A stretch of DNA of 9,373 bases from an uncultured Alphaproteobacteria bacterium (GCA_902613275.1 CACMGM010000020.1:1-9373); one strand, 5' to 3'. Positions 1 to 6,198 are shown, counted from the stretch's first letter. Made by a program: numbers and translations. The notes: generated by a model not told the origin, from the sequence alone.

Positions 1-450
1 ACCAACTTTTTTTATAGTTCCAATATATTGAAATCCATTTTTTTTATGTATCTTTATAGAAGCAAAATTATTTTTTCCACCAATCACTGCTATTAAATTT
101 TTAATCTTTGTAATTTTTTTACATATTTTAACAAGTTCTTTTAACAATTTATTACCATAACCATTATTAATGTAATCTGGATTTACATAGATTGAATGTT
201 CATATGAAAATCTATATCCACTTTTTTCTCTAAACTTATTTACAAATGCTAATCCAATAACTTTATTATCTTCAATTGCTAGAATAAATGGCAACTTATT
301 CTTTCTTATTTTTGTTAATAATAAATAAAATGTTGATTTCGATAATTTTCTTTCTTCAAAATTAGAGAATGAATTTTCAATAAAATAATTATAAATTTTT
401 AGAGCTTTCGAGATTTCGTTTTCTGTAAAATTATTTTTTTTTACCTTCAT
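1..450 (-). CDS. GNAT-family N-acetyltransferase, 3' end cut by window edge
   Basis: The reverse strand reads open from an ATG at 450 down to base 1, giving 150 residues without a stop, so the C-terminus lies outside the window. The protein begins MKVKKNNFTENEISKAL. It shows the GNAT order: a central strand with FILAIEDNKVIGLAFV (about 69-83), then SIYVNPDYINNGYGNKLLKEL split over about 97-117, where the N-x-G-Y-G-N piece occupies the acetyl-CoA pyrophosphate loop (consensus Q/R-x-x-G-x-G/A). Near the end come NNFASIKIHKKNGF and YIGTIKK, the Asn and 'xxNGF' signature of the phosphinothricin acetyltransferase-like (Pat/MnaT) branch. Members of that branch run about 160-180 residues, so perhaps 10-30 are missing. 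The start is well supported: AGGAGA lies at 454-459, four bases from the ATG, one of only two good Shine-Dalgarno sites in the window. The acceptor substrate (amino acid, amine or protein N-terminus) cannot be told from sequence. It diverges from the tRNA. Confidence 0.82.
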   Translation of the reverse strand, partial: MKVKKNNFTENEISKALKIYNYFIENSFSNFEERKLSKSTFYLLLTKIRKNKLPFILAIEDNKVIGLAFVNKFREKSGYRFSYEHSIYVNPDYINNGYGNKLLKELVKICKKITKIKNLIAVIGGKNNFASIKIHKKNGFQYIGTIKKVG

Positions 451-610
451 TTATCTCCTAATTTCAATAATCAATTGTATGAATAATTCTAAATTCTGAA
501 TATTATTTAATAAAAAATTGATCAATATGTTTATAATTGATTTATTTAATTAGAGACTAAAAAAGGTTAAATTAAGTAAAATTTAAAAATACCATACAAG
601 CTTTCAATTA

Positions 611-638
611 TTGCTTTAGCTTTAAAACTCATTATATT
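611..638 (+). promoter_or_regulatory. candidate promoter for tRNA-Val
   Basis: The 220-base stretch 451-670 between the acetyltransferase start and the tRNA has no convincing ORF on either strand and is almost entirely A/T. The best promoter-like pair facing the tRNA is TTGCTT (611-616) and TATATT (633-638) with a 16-base spacer, which would start transcription near 645 and leave a 25-base leader. A second -10-like string, TATAAA at 648-653, has no good -35 partner. In such AT-rich DNA -10-like strings are common by chance, so this is a weak call. Confidence 0.25.
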
Positions 639-670
639 TCAAAATACTATAAAATAAAATGTAATTACTT

Positions 671-745
671 GGGTGTGTAGCTCAGCGGTAGAGCACTGCC
701 TCGACACGGCAGGGGTCACAGGTTCAATCCCTGTCACACCCACCA
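671..745 (+). tRNA. tRNA-Val, anticodon GAC, with encoded CCA and C at position 33
   Basis: A full cloverleaf can be folded by eye. The acceptor stem GGGTGTG (671-677) pairs perfectly with CACACCC (735-741). The D arm is GCTC (680-683) with GAGC (691-694). The anticodon stem is CTGCC (696-700) with GGCAG (708-712), the variable loop is GGGTC, and the T arm is ACAGG (718-722) with CCTGT (730-734) around TTCAATC. The discriminator is A742 and CCA is encoded (743-745). The seven-base anticodon loop is TCGACAC (701-707), which places GAC at 34-36, decoding GUC and GUU valine codons. Position 33, almost always U, is C here, and position 38 is C. Shifting the frame of the loop to restore U33 would read CGA (Ser) but destroys the anticodon stem, so Val(GAC) with C33 is the reading the structure supports. 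It stands alone, 122 bases ahead of the glycosyltransferase gene. Confidence 0.93.
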
Positions 746-796
746 AATTTTAGATTTTTCATTTGAAATAATAAAATTACAATAATTATTTAAAAA

Positions 797-810
797 ATAT
801 CAGATATCAG
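797..810 (+). repeat. tandem 7-bp repeat ATATCAG x2 in the tRNA-glycosyltransferase gap
   Basis: ATATCAG occurs twice in perfect tandem (797-803 and 804-810), and the junction forms the palindrome GATATC. It lies in the 122-base gap between the tRNA and the glycosyltransferase start and is followed directly by an inverted repeat. It could be an operator half-site pair or chance in AT-rich DNA; nothing decides between these. Confidence 0.4.
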
Positions 811-812
811 AC

Positions 813-841
813 AACAAAAAATTTTGTTATCTTTCAATTTT
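813..841 (+). terminator. possible weak terminator or leader hairpin downstream of tRNA-Val
   Basis: AACAAAA (813-819) and TTTTGTT (822-828) form a perfect 7-base inverted repeat separated by only AA, so a real fold would open the inner pairs. A T-rich stretch (CTTTCAATTTTTT) begins three bases later. The stem is almost all A/T and sits about 70 bases past the tRNA, in what would also be the leader of the glycosyltransferase gene. Either role, or neither, is possible. Confidence 0.22.
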
Positions 842-867
842 TTGAATATAGAAATAATTATAATAAT

Positions 868-1959
868 ATGAAGACCAAAATTTTAATTGCTGCTACTAGA
901 TCAATAACAATTAATGTTTTCTTAGATAAATTTATTGATTCTTGTTATAAAAAAAATATTAATTTAAGTTTTATTTGCTCAGATATTAAAAATATAAATT
1001 ATGAATTACTTAATAGTAATTTAAATAATTTATTATTTTCATTAAATTTACCAAAAAATGCTTATGAGTTTTTAAATGTATTTAGAATCTTTTACATTTT
1101 ATTGAAATTAAGATATTTTTTTAAAAGAAATAAATTTGATATAATTTTTTTACATACACCATTAATTTCTCACTTAATCAGATTAGCAACATTAGGTTTA
1201 AATTTGAATATTTGCTATTTTGTTCATGGTTATCGTTTTCATACAAAAGTTAAATTATTTTATAGAATTATTTTTTTTTCAATCGAGTATTTTCTTTCTA
1301 TAAATACAAAAAAATACATTGTTATTAATTCAGAAGATATGAAATATACAAAAAAATATTTTTCTAAAGATTTTTTATATTTAAAAGGTATAGGTATAGA
1401 TTTAATCAAAAAAAAAATACCGAGTAAAAACATAACAAATTCATTTCAAATAGGAGTAATTGCAGGATATAAAAAAATAAAAGGTTATGATGATATAATT
1501 TATGTTGCGAATAAATTAAAAAAAAATGAAAACATTTTTTTTAATACTTTTGGTTATGAAAATAATAATAAATATAAAAAAATTATTAAAAAATTAAATT
1601 TAAAAAACATAAAAATTAACAGTTTTGTCAAAGAAATTTATAAAGAAATAGATAACTTTGATATTTTATTACACCTAAGTAAAAGAGAAGGTCTGTCAAC
1701 AGTAATGATCCAAAGTTTGCATCGAGGTGTGCCTGTAATAGGTTATAATATTAGAGGAATAAGAGATGTAATTACCAATACTTTTAATGGAATTTTAATA
1801 AATTTTGCAGATCGAGAAAAAGTAGTGAAGGTTATAAATTTCATATATGAAAATAAACACCTTTATTATTCAATGCAGAAACGAGCATCTATAAGTATTG
1901 ACCAGACATTCTCTAAAGATCATAGCACAAAAATTATATTAAAATATTTAGGCTTATAG
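868..1959 (+). CDS. GT-B glycosyltransferase, GT4/GT1-like (Glycos_transf_1 type)
   Basis: The 363-residue protein probably transfers a sugar from a nucleotide-sugar donor during surface polysaccharide or glycolipid synthesis at the inner face of the membrane. It has the two-domain GT-B plan. The N-terminal acceptor half carries IIFLHTPLISH (92-102) and CYFVHGYRFH (116-125), the second typical of GT4 enzymes, and ends in IVINSEDM (151-158) and KGIGID (173-178). The C-terminal donor half starts at IGVIAGYKKIKGYDD (195-209) and holds SKREGLSTVM (271-280), RGVPVIG (286-292) and RGIRDVI (296-302). In the usual E-x7-E donor motif the first Glu is E274, but the second position is Q282. No Shine-Dalgarno precedes the ATG. 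The gene is visibly richer in A/T and in Lys, Asn and Ile codons with long A runs than guaC or trxB, hinting at faster evolution or acquisition next to a tRNA. There is no other sugar gene beside it, so donor and acceptor stay unknown. Confidence 0.85.
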   Translation: MKTKILIAATRSITINVFLDKFIDSCYKKNINLSFICSDIKNINYELLNSNLNNLLFSLNLPKNAYEFLNVFRIFYILLKLRYFFKRNKFDIIFLHTPLISHLIRLATLGLNLNICYFVHGYRFHTKVKLFYRIIFFSIEYFLSINTKKYIVINSEDMKYTKKYFSKDFLYLKGIGIDLIKKKIPSKNITNSFQIGVIAGYKKIKGYDDIIYVANKLKKNENIFFNTFGYENNNKYKKIIKKLNLKNIKINSFVKEIYKEIDNFDILLHLSKREGLSTVMIQSLHRGVPVIGYNIRGIRDVITNTFNGILINFADREKVVKVINFIYENKHLYYSMQKRASISIDQTFSKDHSTKIILKYLGL

Positions 1960-2038
1960 ATCATATTTTGCTATAAATTATCCAATAAAATTATTTAAAA
2001 TATACTTGAAAATTAATAATATGTTATAAGTATCTATT

Positions 2039-2449
2039 ATGATAAAGAGTTTAATAATTGCTACTATCATAGCATCTGTAATTTTCTTAATTATTGATAT
2101 AATTTGGCTAAGTTTTGCTACAAGATCTTTTTATAGACCTCTTATAGGTAATCTGCTTACTGATAAACCTGTAATGTGGGCAGCAGCTCTTTTTTATATT
2201 TTATATGTTATTGGTATTTCATTGGTAGTAATACAACCCTGCGTTGAATCAGGAAATTTATTAAAAACATTTTACACTGGTTTCATATTTGGTTTAGTCG
2301 CTTACGGAACTTATAACTTAACCAACATGGCTGTACTTAAGGGTTGGTCACCAACAGTAACTTTTGTGGATATGTTTTGGGGTGGTTCATTGACAGCTGT
2401 ATCAGCTACCTCTGGACTATATTTAGCAAAAAAAATATTACATATTTAA
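2039..2449 (+). CDS. DUF2177 family small integral membrane protein
   Basis: The 136-residue protein is almost wholly hydrophobic, with four likely membrane helices at about 5-27, 46-67, 76-96 and 106-131 and short polar links. The stretch YGTYNLTNMAVLKGW (89-103), followed by VDMFWGG (110-116), is the recognisable signature of the DUF2177 family (Pfam PF09945). That family is widespread in proteobacteria and has no settled function; the conserved Asn, Thr, Trp and Asp lie in or beside the last two helices. The length matches the family, so the gene looks intact. Its ATG lies 79 bases after the glycosyltransferase stop and has no Shine-Dalgarno; TTGAAA and TTATAA strings upstream are too close together for a standard promoter. 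Base composition is more even than in the glycosyltransferase before it, so the two need not share a history. Its 3' end overlaps the ispA stop by four bases. Confidence 0.85.
   Translation: MIKSLIIATIIASVIFLIIDIIWLSFATRSFYRPLIGNLLTDKPVMWAAALFYILYVIGISLVVIQPCVESGNLLKTFYTGFIFGLVAYGTYNLTNMAVLKGWSPTVTFVDMFWGGSLTAVSATSGLYLAKKILHI
2428..2447 (-). terminator. possible intrinsic terminator of ispA inside the DUF2177 3' end
   Basis: Read on the minus strand, bases 2447-2442 (AAATAT) pair with 2438-2433 (ATATTT) around a three-base loop, and the T run continues to 2428. The run of eight T's is the strongest part; the stem has only A-T pairs. It begins within the ispA stop codon and lies within the last codons of the convergent DUF2177 gene. 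Confidence 0.3.
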
Positions 2450-3327
2450 TTTAGTCTATCCATTCCAAATTCTAGCATTTTTATCAGTATAGGGTTTTGA
2501 TTTAATTTATTGTTGTATTTTTTTATAAAAATTTTTATTTTATTATTACATAAATAAGTAACTTCTTTTTCACCAATTAACTGTAGTAAAGTACTTTTAC
2601 CTTGTTTAACATCTTTACCTGGTGTTTTTCCAATTTTCTTAAAAGTTCCAATTTCATCTATTAAGTCATCTATCACTTGAAATATTAAACCAAATAACAT
2701 TCCATAATCTTTAGCAAATTGAATATCTTTTTTATTTACATCTTTTAATATAAAAGGTGCAGAAAAAGAAAATTCAAATAATTTACCAGTTTTTCTTGAA
2801 TACATATCTAAAATTTTATTTTTAGATAATCTTTTATTTTCAAATTCTAAATCTAAAGCTTGACCAAGTGCTAATCCTTTATGCCCAATACATAAAGATA
2901 GATAATTTATTAATTTTAATCTAGAAATATTATTTTTATTTTTAATATTCCCTGATATCAATTCAAATGCTAAATCATGTAAGGCATCTCCTGCTAAAAT
3001 TGCAGTAGCTTCATTAAATTTTTTATGAGTACTCAATTTGCCTCTTCTATAATCATCATCATCCATTGATGGTAAATCATCGTGAATTAAAGAGTAGGAA
3101 TGTACACATTCAATACATGAGGCTATGATAAAGGCATCATTTGAAGAAATTTTTGCTATTTTTGCAGACTCCATTACTAAAAAAGGCCTTATTCTTTTAC
3201 CCCCATTCATAGAGCCATAAAACATTGCATTTGATAAACTAGATTTGTCTAGCTTATTTTTTAAAAGTTTTTGAAATTTAATATCAAACTTTCTTTTATT
3301 TACATTTATTAACGTATTTAAGTTCAT
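2446..3327 (-). CDS. ispA: polyprenyl (farnesyl-type) diphosphate synthase IspA
   Basis: A trans-isoprenyl diphosphate synthase that condenses dimethylallyl or geranyl diphosphate with isopentenyl diphosphate, supplying farnesyl (or geranylgeranyl) diphosphate for undecaprenyl phosphate, quinone side chains and related lipids. Numbering from the upstream TTG at 3336, GGKRIRP (45-51) binds the diphosphate, DDLPSMDDDD (86-95) is the first Asp-rich motif with the bacterial two-residue insertion (DDxxxxD), GQALD (158-162) is the usual helix, and DDLID (223-227) is the second Asp-rich motif, followed by GKTPGKD and GKSTL. Tyr81, five residues before the first motif, is the bulky residue found in short-chain enzymes and fits farnesyl synthase; a geranylgeranyl product cannot be excluded. 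I take the ATG at 3327, giving 293 residues, because the TTG start adds only three residues; neither has a Shine-Dalgarno. xseB and dxs, common partners elsewhere, are not beside it. It diverges from guaC. Confidence 0.92.
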   Translation of the reverse strand: MNLNTLINVNKRKFDIKFQKLLKNKLDKSSLSNAMFYGSMNGGKRIRPFLVMESAKIAKISSNDAFIIASCIECVHSYSLIHDDLPSMDDDDYRRGKLSTHKKFNEATAILAGDALHDLAFELISGNIKNKNNISRLKLINYLSLCIGHKGLALGQALDLEFENKRLSKNKILDMYSRKTGKLFEFSFSAPFILKDVNKKDIQFAKDYGMLFGLIFQVIDDLIDEIGTFKKIGKTPGKDVKQGKSTLLQLIGEKEVTYLCNNKIKIFIKKYNNKLNQNPILIKMLEFGMDRLN

Positions 3328-3366
3328 AGATAACAATTTATATTTGTTTTAATTTGTAAATTATTT

Positions 3367-3388
3367 AATACAAATATGCGAATGTATT
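3367..3388. promoter_or_regulatory. dyad AATACA-N10-TGTATT directly before guaC
   Basis: AATACA (3367-3372) and TGTATT (3383-3388) are perfect inverted half-sites ten bases apart, ending one base before the guaC ATG in the 62-base ispA-guaC divergent gap. The geometry, centre to centre about 16 bases, resembles a dimeric regulator site or a small leader hairpin over the start codon. No regulator is encoded nearby, and a 6-base A/T-rich dyad could be chance. Confidence 0.28.
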
Positions 3389-3389
3389 T

Positions 3390-4427
3390 ATGAGAATAGA
3401 AGAAGAAATTAAACTTGACTACTCAGATGTCCTTTTTAGACCAAAGAGAAGTACTTTAAAAAGTAGGAAAGATGTTGATTTGAACAGAAAATATACTTTC
3501 AAACATTCAAGATCATCATGGCAAGGAGTTCCAATAATAGCCTCTAATATGGATGGCGTTGGTGAAATAGATGTTGCAAAAAAACTAAATTCTCACAAAT
3601 TAATGACTGCTCTAACAAAACAGCATGATATTAATCAAATAGAGACTATTTATAAAAAAAATATTTTTTTTGATTCAATTGCCCTTAGTTGCGGTACAAG
3701 TAAAGATAGTTATAGTAGGTTAAAATCAATATTAAAAAAATATCCAAAATTTAAATTTATCTGTATTGATGTAGCAAATGGATATTCAGAAAACTTTAGT
3801 AATTTTGTTTCAGAAGTAAGAAAAAAATATCCAAAAAAAACTATTATTGCTGGTAATGTTGTTACTGCAGATATGACACAGGAATTAGTATTAAGTGGGG
3901 CGGACATTGTTAAAGTTGGAATTGGTCCTGGAAGTGTCTGTACGACTAGAATACAAACAGGAGTAGGGTATCCACAACTAAGTGCTGTAATGGAATGCGC
4001 TGATGCAGCACATGGATTAGGAGCGCATATTATTGCTGATGGAGGGTGTACTTGTCCTGGTGATGTTGCAAAGGGGTTTGGAGCTGGAGCAGACTTTGTT
4101 ATGCTTGGTGGTATGTTAGCAGGTCATAAGGAAGGTGGGGGTAATTTAATTGAGGAAAATGGAACTAAATTTATAGAGTTTTACGGATCAAGTTCTGAAG
4201 AAGCAAATGAGAAGCATTATGGTGGACTTGCAAATTATCGATCATCTGAAGGTAAAAAAGTTAAAATACAAATGAAGAGTTCGCTAGATAGTACAATTAG
4301 AGATATTTTAGGAGGTGTTCGAAGTAGTTGTACATACGTTGGCGCTTCATCATTAAAACAACTTAGTAAGTGTACAACATTTGTAAGAGTAAATAATCAG
4401 TATAATGACACTTTTGGGAAAGTGTAG
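3390..4427 (+). CDS. guaC: GMP reductase GuaC
   Basis: NADPH-dependent reductive deamination of GMP to IMP and ammonia, the cytosolic route by which guanine nucleotides return to the purine branch point. The 345-residue length matches the E. coli and animal GMP reductases, and unlike IMP dehydrogenase there is no CBS-domain insertion. The (beta/alpha)8 barrel starts with [13 protein letters not shown] (9-21). Further matches are ASNMDGVG (51-58), CIDVANGY (125-132), GNVVTADM (155-162), the catalytic loop [11 protein letters not shown] (177-187) and the phosphate-binding [13 protein letters not shown] (217-229) and GGMLAGH (240-246). C184 is the expected nucleophile. T186 and E287 fall at the positions of the human GMPR2 catalytic Thr188 and Glu289, with a constant offset of two, so all key residues are present. 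The C-terminal RSSCTYVGA (311-319) is typical. The ATG has no Shine-Dalgarno. It diverges from ispA and ends one base from the stop of the GGT-like gene, with a hairpin over its last codons. Confidence 0.96.
   Translation: MRIEEEIKLDYSDVLFRPKRSTLKSRKDVDLNRKYTFKHSRSSWQGVPIIASNMDGVGEIDVAKKLNSHKLMTALTKQHDINQIETIYKKNIFFDSIALSCGTSKDSYSRLKSILKKYPKFKFICIDVANGYSENFSNFVSEVRKKYPKKTIIAGNVVTADMTQELVLSGADIVKVGIGPGSVCTTRIQTGVGYPQLSAVMECADAAHGLGAHIIADGGCTCPGDVAKGFGAGADFVMLGGMLAGHKEGGGNLIEENGTKFIEFYGSSSEEANEKHYGGLANYRSSEGKKVKIQMKSSLDSTIRDILGGVRSSCTYVGASSLKQLSKCTTFVRVNNQYNDTFGKV
4408..4425. terminator. hairpin over the guaC stop codon at the guaC/GGT-like junction
   Basis: ACACTTT (4408-4414) and AAAGTGT (4419-4425) form a perfect 7-bp stem with a TGGG loop, covering the last guaC codons and the first base of its TAG. 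The two convergent stop codons are separated by one base. No T run follows on either strand, so this is a terminator-like or transcript-end-protecting hairpin rather than a textbook intrinsic terminator. Confidence 0.45.
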
Positions 4428-4428
4428 A

Positions 4429-6015
4429 TTAGCAACCTATTGCCATACCATCCTTACGTGGATCTGAACCTCCGATTAGTACTCCATTTTTTCTGTCTAT
4501 TTTTATACATTGACCACCACCAATAGCATTTTTATTTATTTTAATTTTGTGACCAATTTTACGTAATTTTTTTACAATTTTATCATCTAATGAATCTTCA
4601 ACATTTAAGATACCACTAAGAGCAAATGCTCGAGGTAAATCTAAACCTTCTTGTACTGACATGTTGTAGTCGATTATATTTTGAATCAAATGAGATTGAC
4701 CAATTGGTTGATATTGTCCTCCCATTACACCATAAGAATACAAGGTCTCATCATTCTTATTAGTTATGAGACCTGGTATGATTGTATGAAGTGGTCTTTT
4801 TTGACTATCAATCGAGTTCGGGTGATCATCTTCTAATCTGAAATTAACACCTCTATTTTGAAAAAGAATTCCTGTTTTATTACTTGTAATTCCACTTCCA
4901 AAACTATGACATATTGAATTAATAAAAGATACTGAATTTAAATCTCTATCTACAACACTTAAATATATTGTCTCAGGGTGAGAAGTTACATAGCCTTTTT
5001 TTGAGAAGTAAATTTTATTTTTATCAATTTTAGAACATAAAGAACTTATATATTCATTACTTAAATAATCTTTAATATTTATATTATTAAAATTTGGATC
5101 ACCAAATATTGTTTCCTTAACTTCAAAACATATTTTTGAAATTTCAGCTTGAAGATGATATCTTTCGACACTTAAGGGATTGTATTTTTTAATATTTAAT
5201 TTTTCAGTCATTGCCATCATCATTAAGACAACTAATCCAGGGCTATTTAGAGGGCATTGATGTATCTTTAAATTTCTATATGAATTTGTAATTGTTTTTG
5301 AAAATAAGGTTTTTTGATTATAGAAATCTTCTTCAGTATGCAGTCCACCTAGTTTACTTAGTGTCTTGACCATGTCCTTAGTTATTTCACTTTGATAAAA
5401 TCCTTTAATTTTATTTTTTGAGATAACTCTTAAAGTATTTGCTAAAGGAATATTCTTAAAAACTTCACCATAACTATAACTAAGATTTTTATTTAAAAAT
5501 AATCTTCGAGAATTATTATTTTTTATAAGTTTTTTTTCATTATCTTTCCATGCCACAGCTTCAACTTCATGAACAGGAAATCCATTTCTCGCAAAGTTTT
5601 CTGCATCAGATAAAACCTCTTTAAAATCAATTCTTCCAAATTTTTCATGCATAGAACACCACGCATGAACTGCCCCAGGAATAGTAACTGAATGCGGACT
5701 TGTTAAGCTAATACTTTTTATTTTATTATCTTTATAAAATTTTAGATTAGCTTTTTTTGGAGCAATTCCAGAACCGTTTACAGCAATTGGCTTTTTCCCA
5801 TTCATCGAAACAATTGCAAAACAGTCCCCACCAATTCCTGTTGCACTAGGACATACTACAGCTTGAACAGCTGAAGCCGCGATAGCAGCATCAACGGCAT
5901 TACCACCTTTTTGAAGTACTTTAATAGCCACCATGGAACTCAATGGATTGGATGTTGCTACCATGCCATTTTGAGCTAAAACATTAGATCTTCCTGGATA
6001 AGATAAATTTCTCAT
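4429..6015 (-). CDS. gamma-glutamyltransferase-like Ntn hydrolase (YwrD/acylase-like branch)
   Basis: A 528-residue proenzyme of the gamma-glutamyltranspeptidase superfamily, which cleaves itself before a Thr that becomes the N-terminal nucleophile of the small subunit. Numbering from the longer TTG reading at 6048, MVATSNPLSSM (29-39), GGNAVDAAIAA (48-58) and TGIGGDCF (70-77) open the large subunit. SHPETIYLSVVDRD (356-369) is the processing site with T360 the likely nucleophile. RPLHTIIP (418-425), GVMGGQYQP (440-448) and GGSDPRKDG (526-534) close the small subunit. The ETIYLSVVDRD form, with no TTHYS, marks the YwrD/acylase-like branch. The NGSGIAP stretch (91-97) stands where classical enzymes have the gamma-glutamyl-binding Arg, so glutathione may not be the substrate. 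I start at the ATG at 6015 because family members begin just before the V-L-A-x-x-G-M-V-A-T motif; the extra residues from the TTG do not form a signal peptide. A cytoplasmic location is therefore likely. It diverges from rpmJ by 57 bases. Confidence 0.88.
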   Translation of the reverse strand: MRNLSYPGRSNVLAQNGMVATSNPLSSMVAIKVLQKGGNAVDAAIAASAVQAVVCPSATGIGGDCFAIVSMNGKKPIAVNGSGIAPKKANLKFYKDNKIKSISLTSPHSVTIPGAVHAWCSMHEKFGRIDFKEVLSDAENFARNGFPVHEVEAVAWKDNEKKLIKNNNSRRLFLNKNLSYSYGEVFKNIPLANTLRVISKNKIKGFYQSEITKDMVKTLSKLGGLHTEEDFYNQKTLFSKTITNSYRNLKIHQCPLNSPGLVVLMMMAMTEKLNIKKYNPLSVERYHLQAEISKICFEVKETIFGDPNFNNINIKDYLSNEYISSLCSKIDKNKIYFSKKGYVTSHPETIYLSVVDRDLNSVSFINSICHSFGSGITSNKTGILFQNRGVNFRLEDDHPNSIDSQKRPLHTIIPGLITNKNDETLYSYGVMGGQYQPIGQSHLIQNIIDYNMSVQEGLDLPRAFALSGILNVEDSLDDKIVKKLRKIGHKIKINKNAIGGGQCIKIDRKNGVLIGGSDPRKDGMAIGC

Positions 6016-6036
6016 ATTAATTAAGACAATATATGT

Positions 6037-6070
6037 TTGACAAAACAAATCCCAGAATTTAAAGCGCTTT
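6037..6070 (+). promoter_or_regulatory. candidate rpmJ promoter with palindrome AAAGCGCTTT
   Basis: A perfect -35 box TTGACA lies at 6037-6042. The best -10 is TTTAAA at 6058-6063 (15-base spacer, matching TATAAT at four of six). The 10-base perfect palindrome AAAGCGCTTT follows at 6061-6070, two bases before the rpmJ ATG. Transcription would begin almost at the start codon, giving a leaderless or near-leaderless mRNA, in line with the absence of a Shine-Dalgarno. The same 57-base gap must also hold the promoter of the divergent GGT-like gene; a -10-like TATATT for it lies at 6033-6028 on the minus strand. Confidence 0.4.
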
Positions 6071-6072
6071 TT

Positions 6073-6198
6073 ATGAAAGTTAAATGTTCATTAAAAACTG
6101 CCAAAACTAGGGATAAAGATTGTAAAGTTGTTCGTAGAAAAGGTAGGATTTATGTAATTAACAAGAAAAATCCAAGAATGAAAGCTAGACAGGGATAA
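6073..6198 (+). CDS. rpmJ: 50S ribosomal protein L36
   Basis: A 41-residue protein starting [20 protein letters not shown] and ending NPRMKARQG, readily recognised as L36, the smallest large-subunit protein, which sits on 23S rRNA. It is the longer, zinc-free form typical of alphaproteobacteria. Of the four zinc ligands of the classical 38-residue form (Cys, Cys, Cys, His), only a Cys at 17 remains, and the third position is Asn in YVIN. C5 is an additional cysteine near the N-terminus. The many Lys and Arg, and [15 protein letters not shown] split over 21-35, match the rRNA-binding core. The gene stands alone, away from the ribosomal protein operons, as is common for this form. No Shine-Dalgarno is present and a TTGACA box lies 36 bases upstream, so leaderless translation is possible. 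Its stop codon directly abuts the stop codon of the convergent trxB with no base between. Confidence 0.96.
   Translation: MKVKCSLKTAKTRDKDCKVVRRKGRIYVINKKNPRMKARQG

Noticed and set aside
451..670. Possible small gene or ncRNA before the tRNA
   Set aside because: Only very short ORFs (for example nine codons from the ATG near 527) without ribosome sites; no stable structure beyond short A/T inverted repeats such as TTGATCAA.
701..703. Reading the tRNA as Ser(CGA) by shifting the anticodon loop so that T is at position 33
   Set aside because: This breaks the perfect CTGCC/GGCAG stem, and there is no long variable arm as serine tRNAs have.
744..765. CAAAT...ATTTG inverted repeat as the tRNA terminator
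   Set aside because: It would use the CCA end of the tRNA, has a five-base A/T stem with a 12-base loop and no T run after it.
671..1959. Genomic island integrated at the tRNA-Val 3' end
   Set aside because: No integrase and no second copy of the tRNA 3' end were found in the window.
3328..3336. TTG start for ispA at 3336
   Set aside because: It adds only three residues with no Shine-Dalgarno; the ATG at 3327 is the simpler start.
3710..3907. 65-codon minus-strand ORF inside guaC
   Set aside because: It lies wholly antisense within guaC, whose reading frame is conserved and complete; the product shows no recognisable motif.
6016..6048. TTG start for the GGT-like gene at 6048, adding a hydrophobic N-terminus
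   Set aside because: The added [11 protein letters not shown] is too short and lacks a positive start to be a signal peptide; family members begin near the ATG at 6015.
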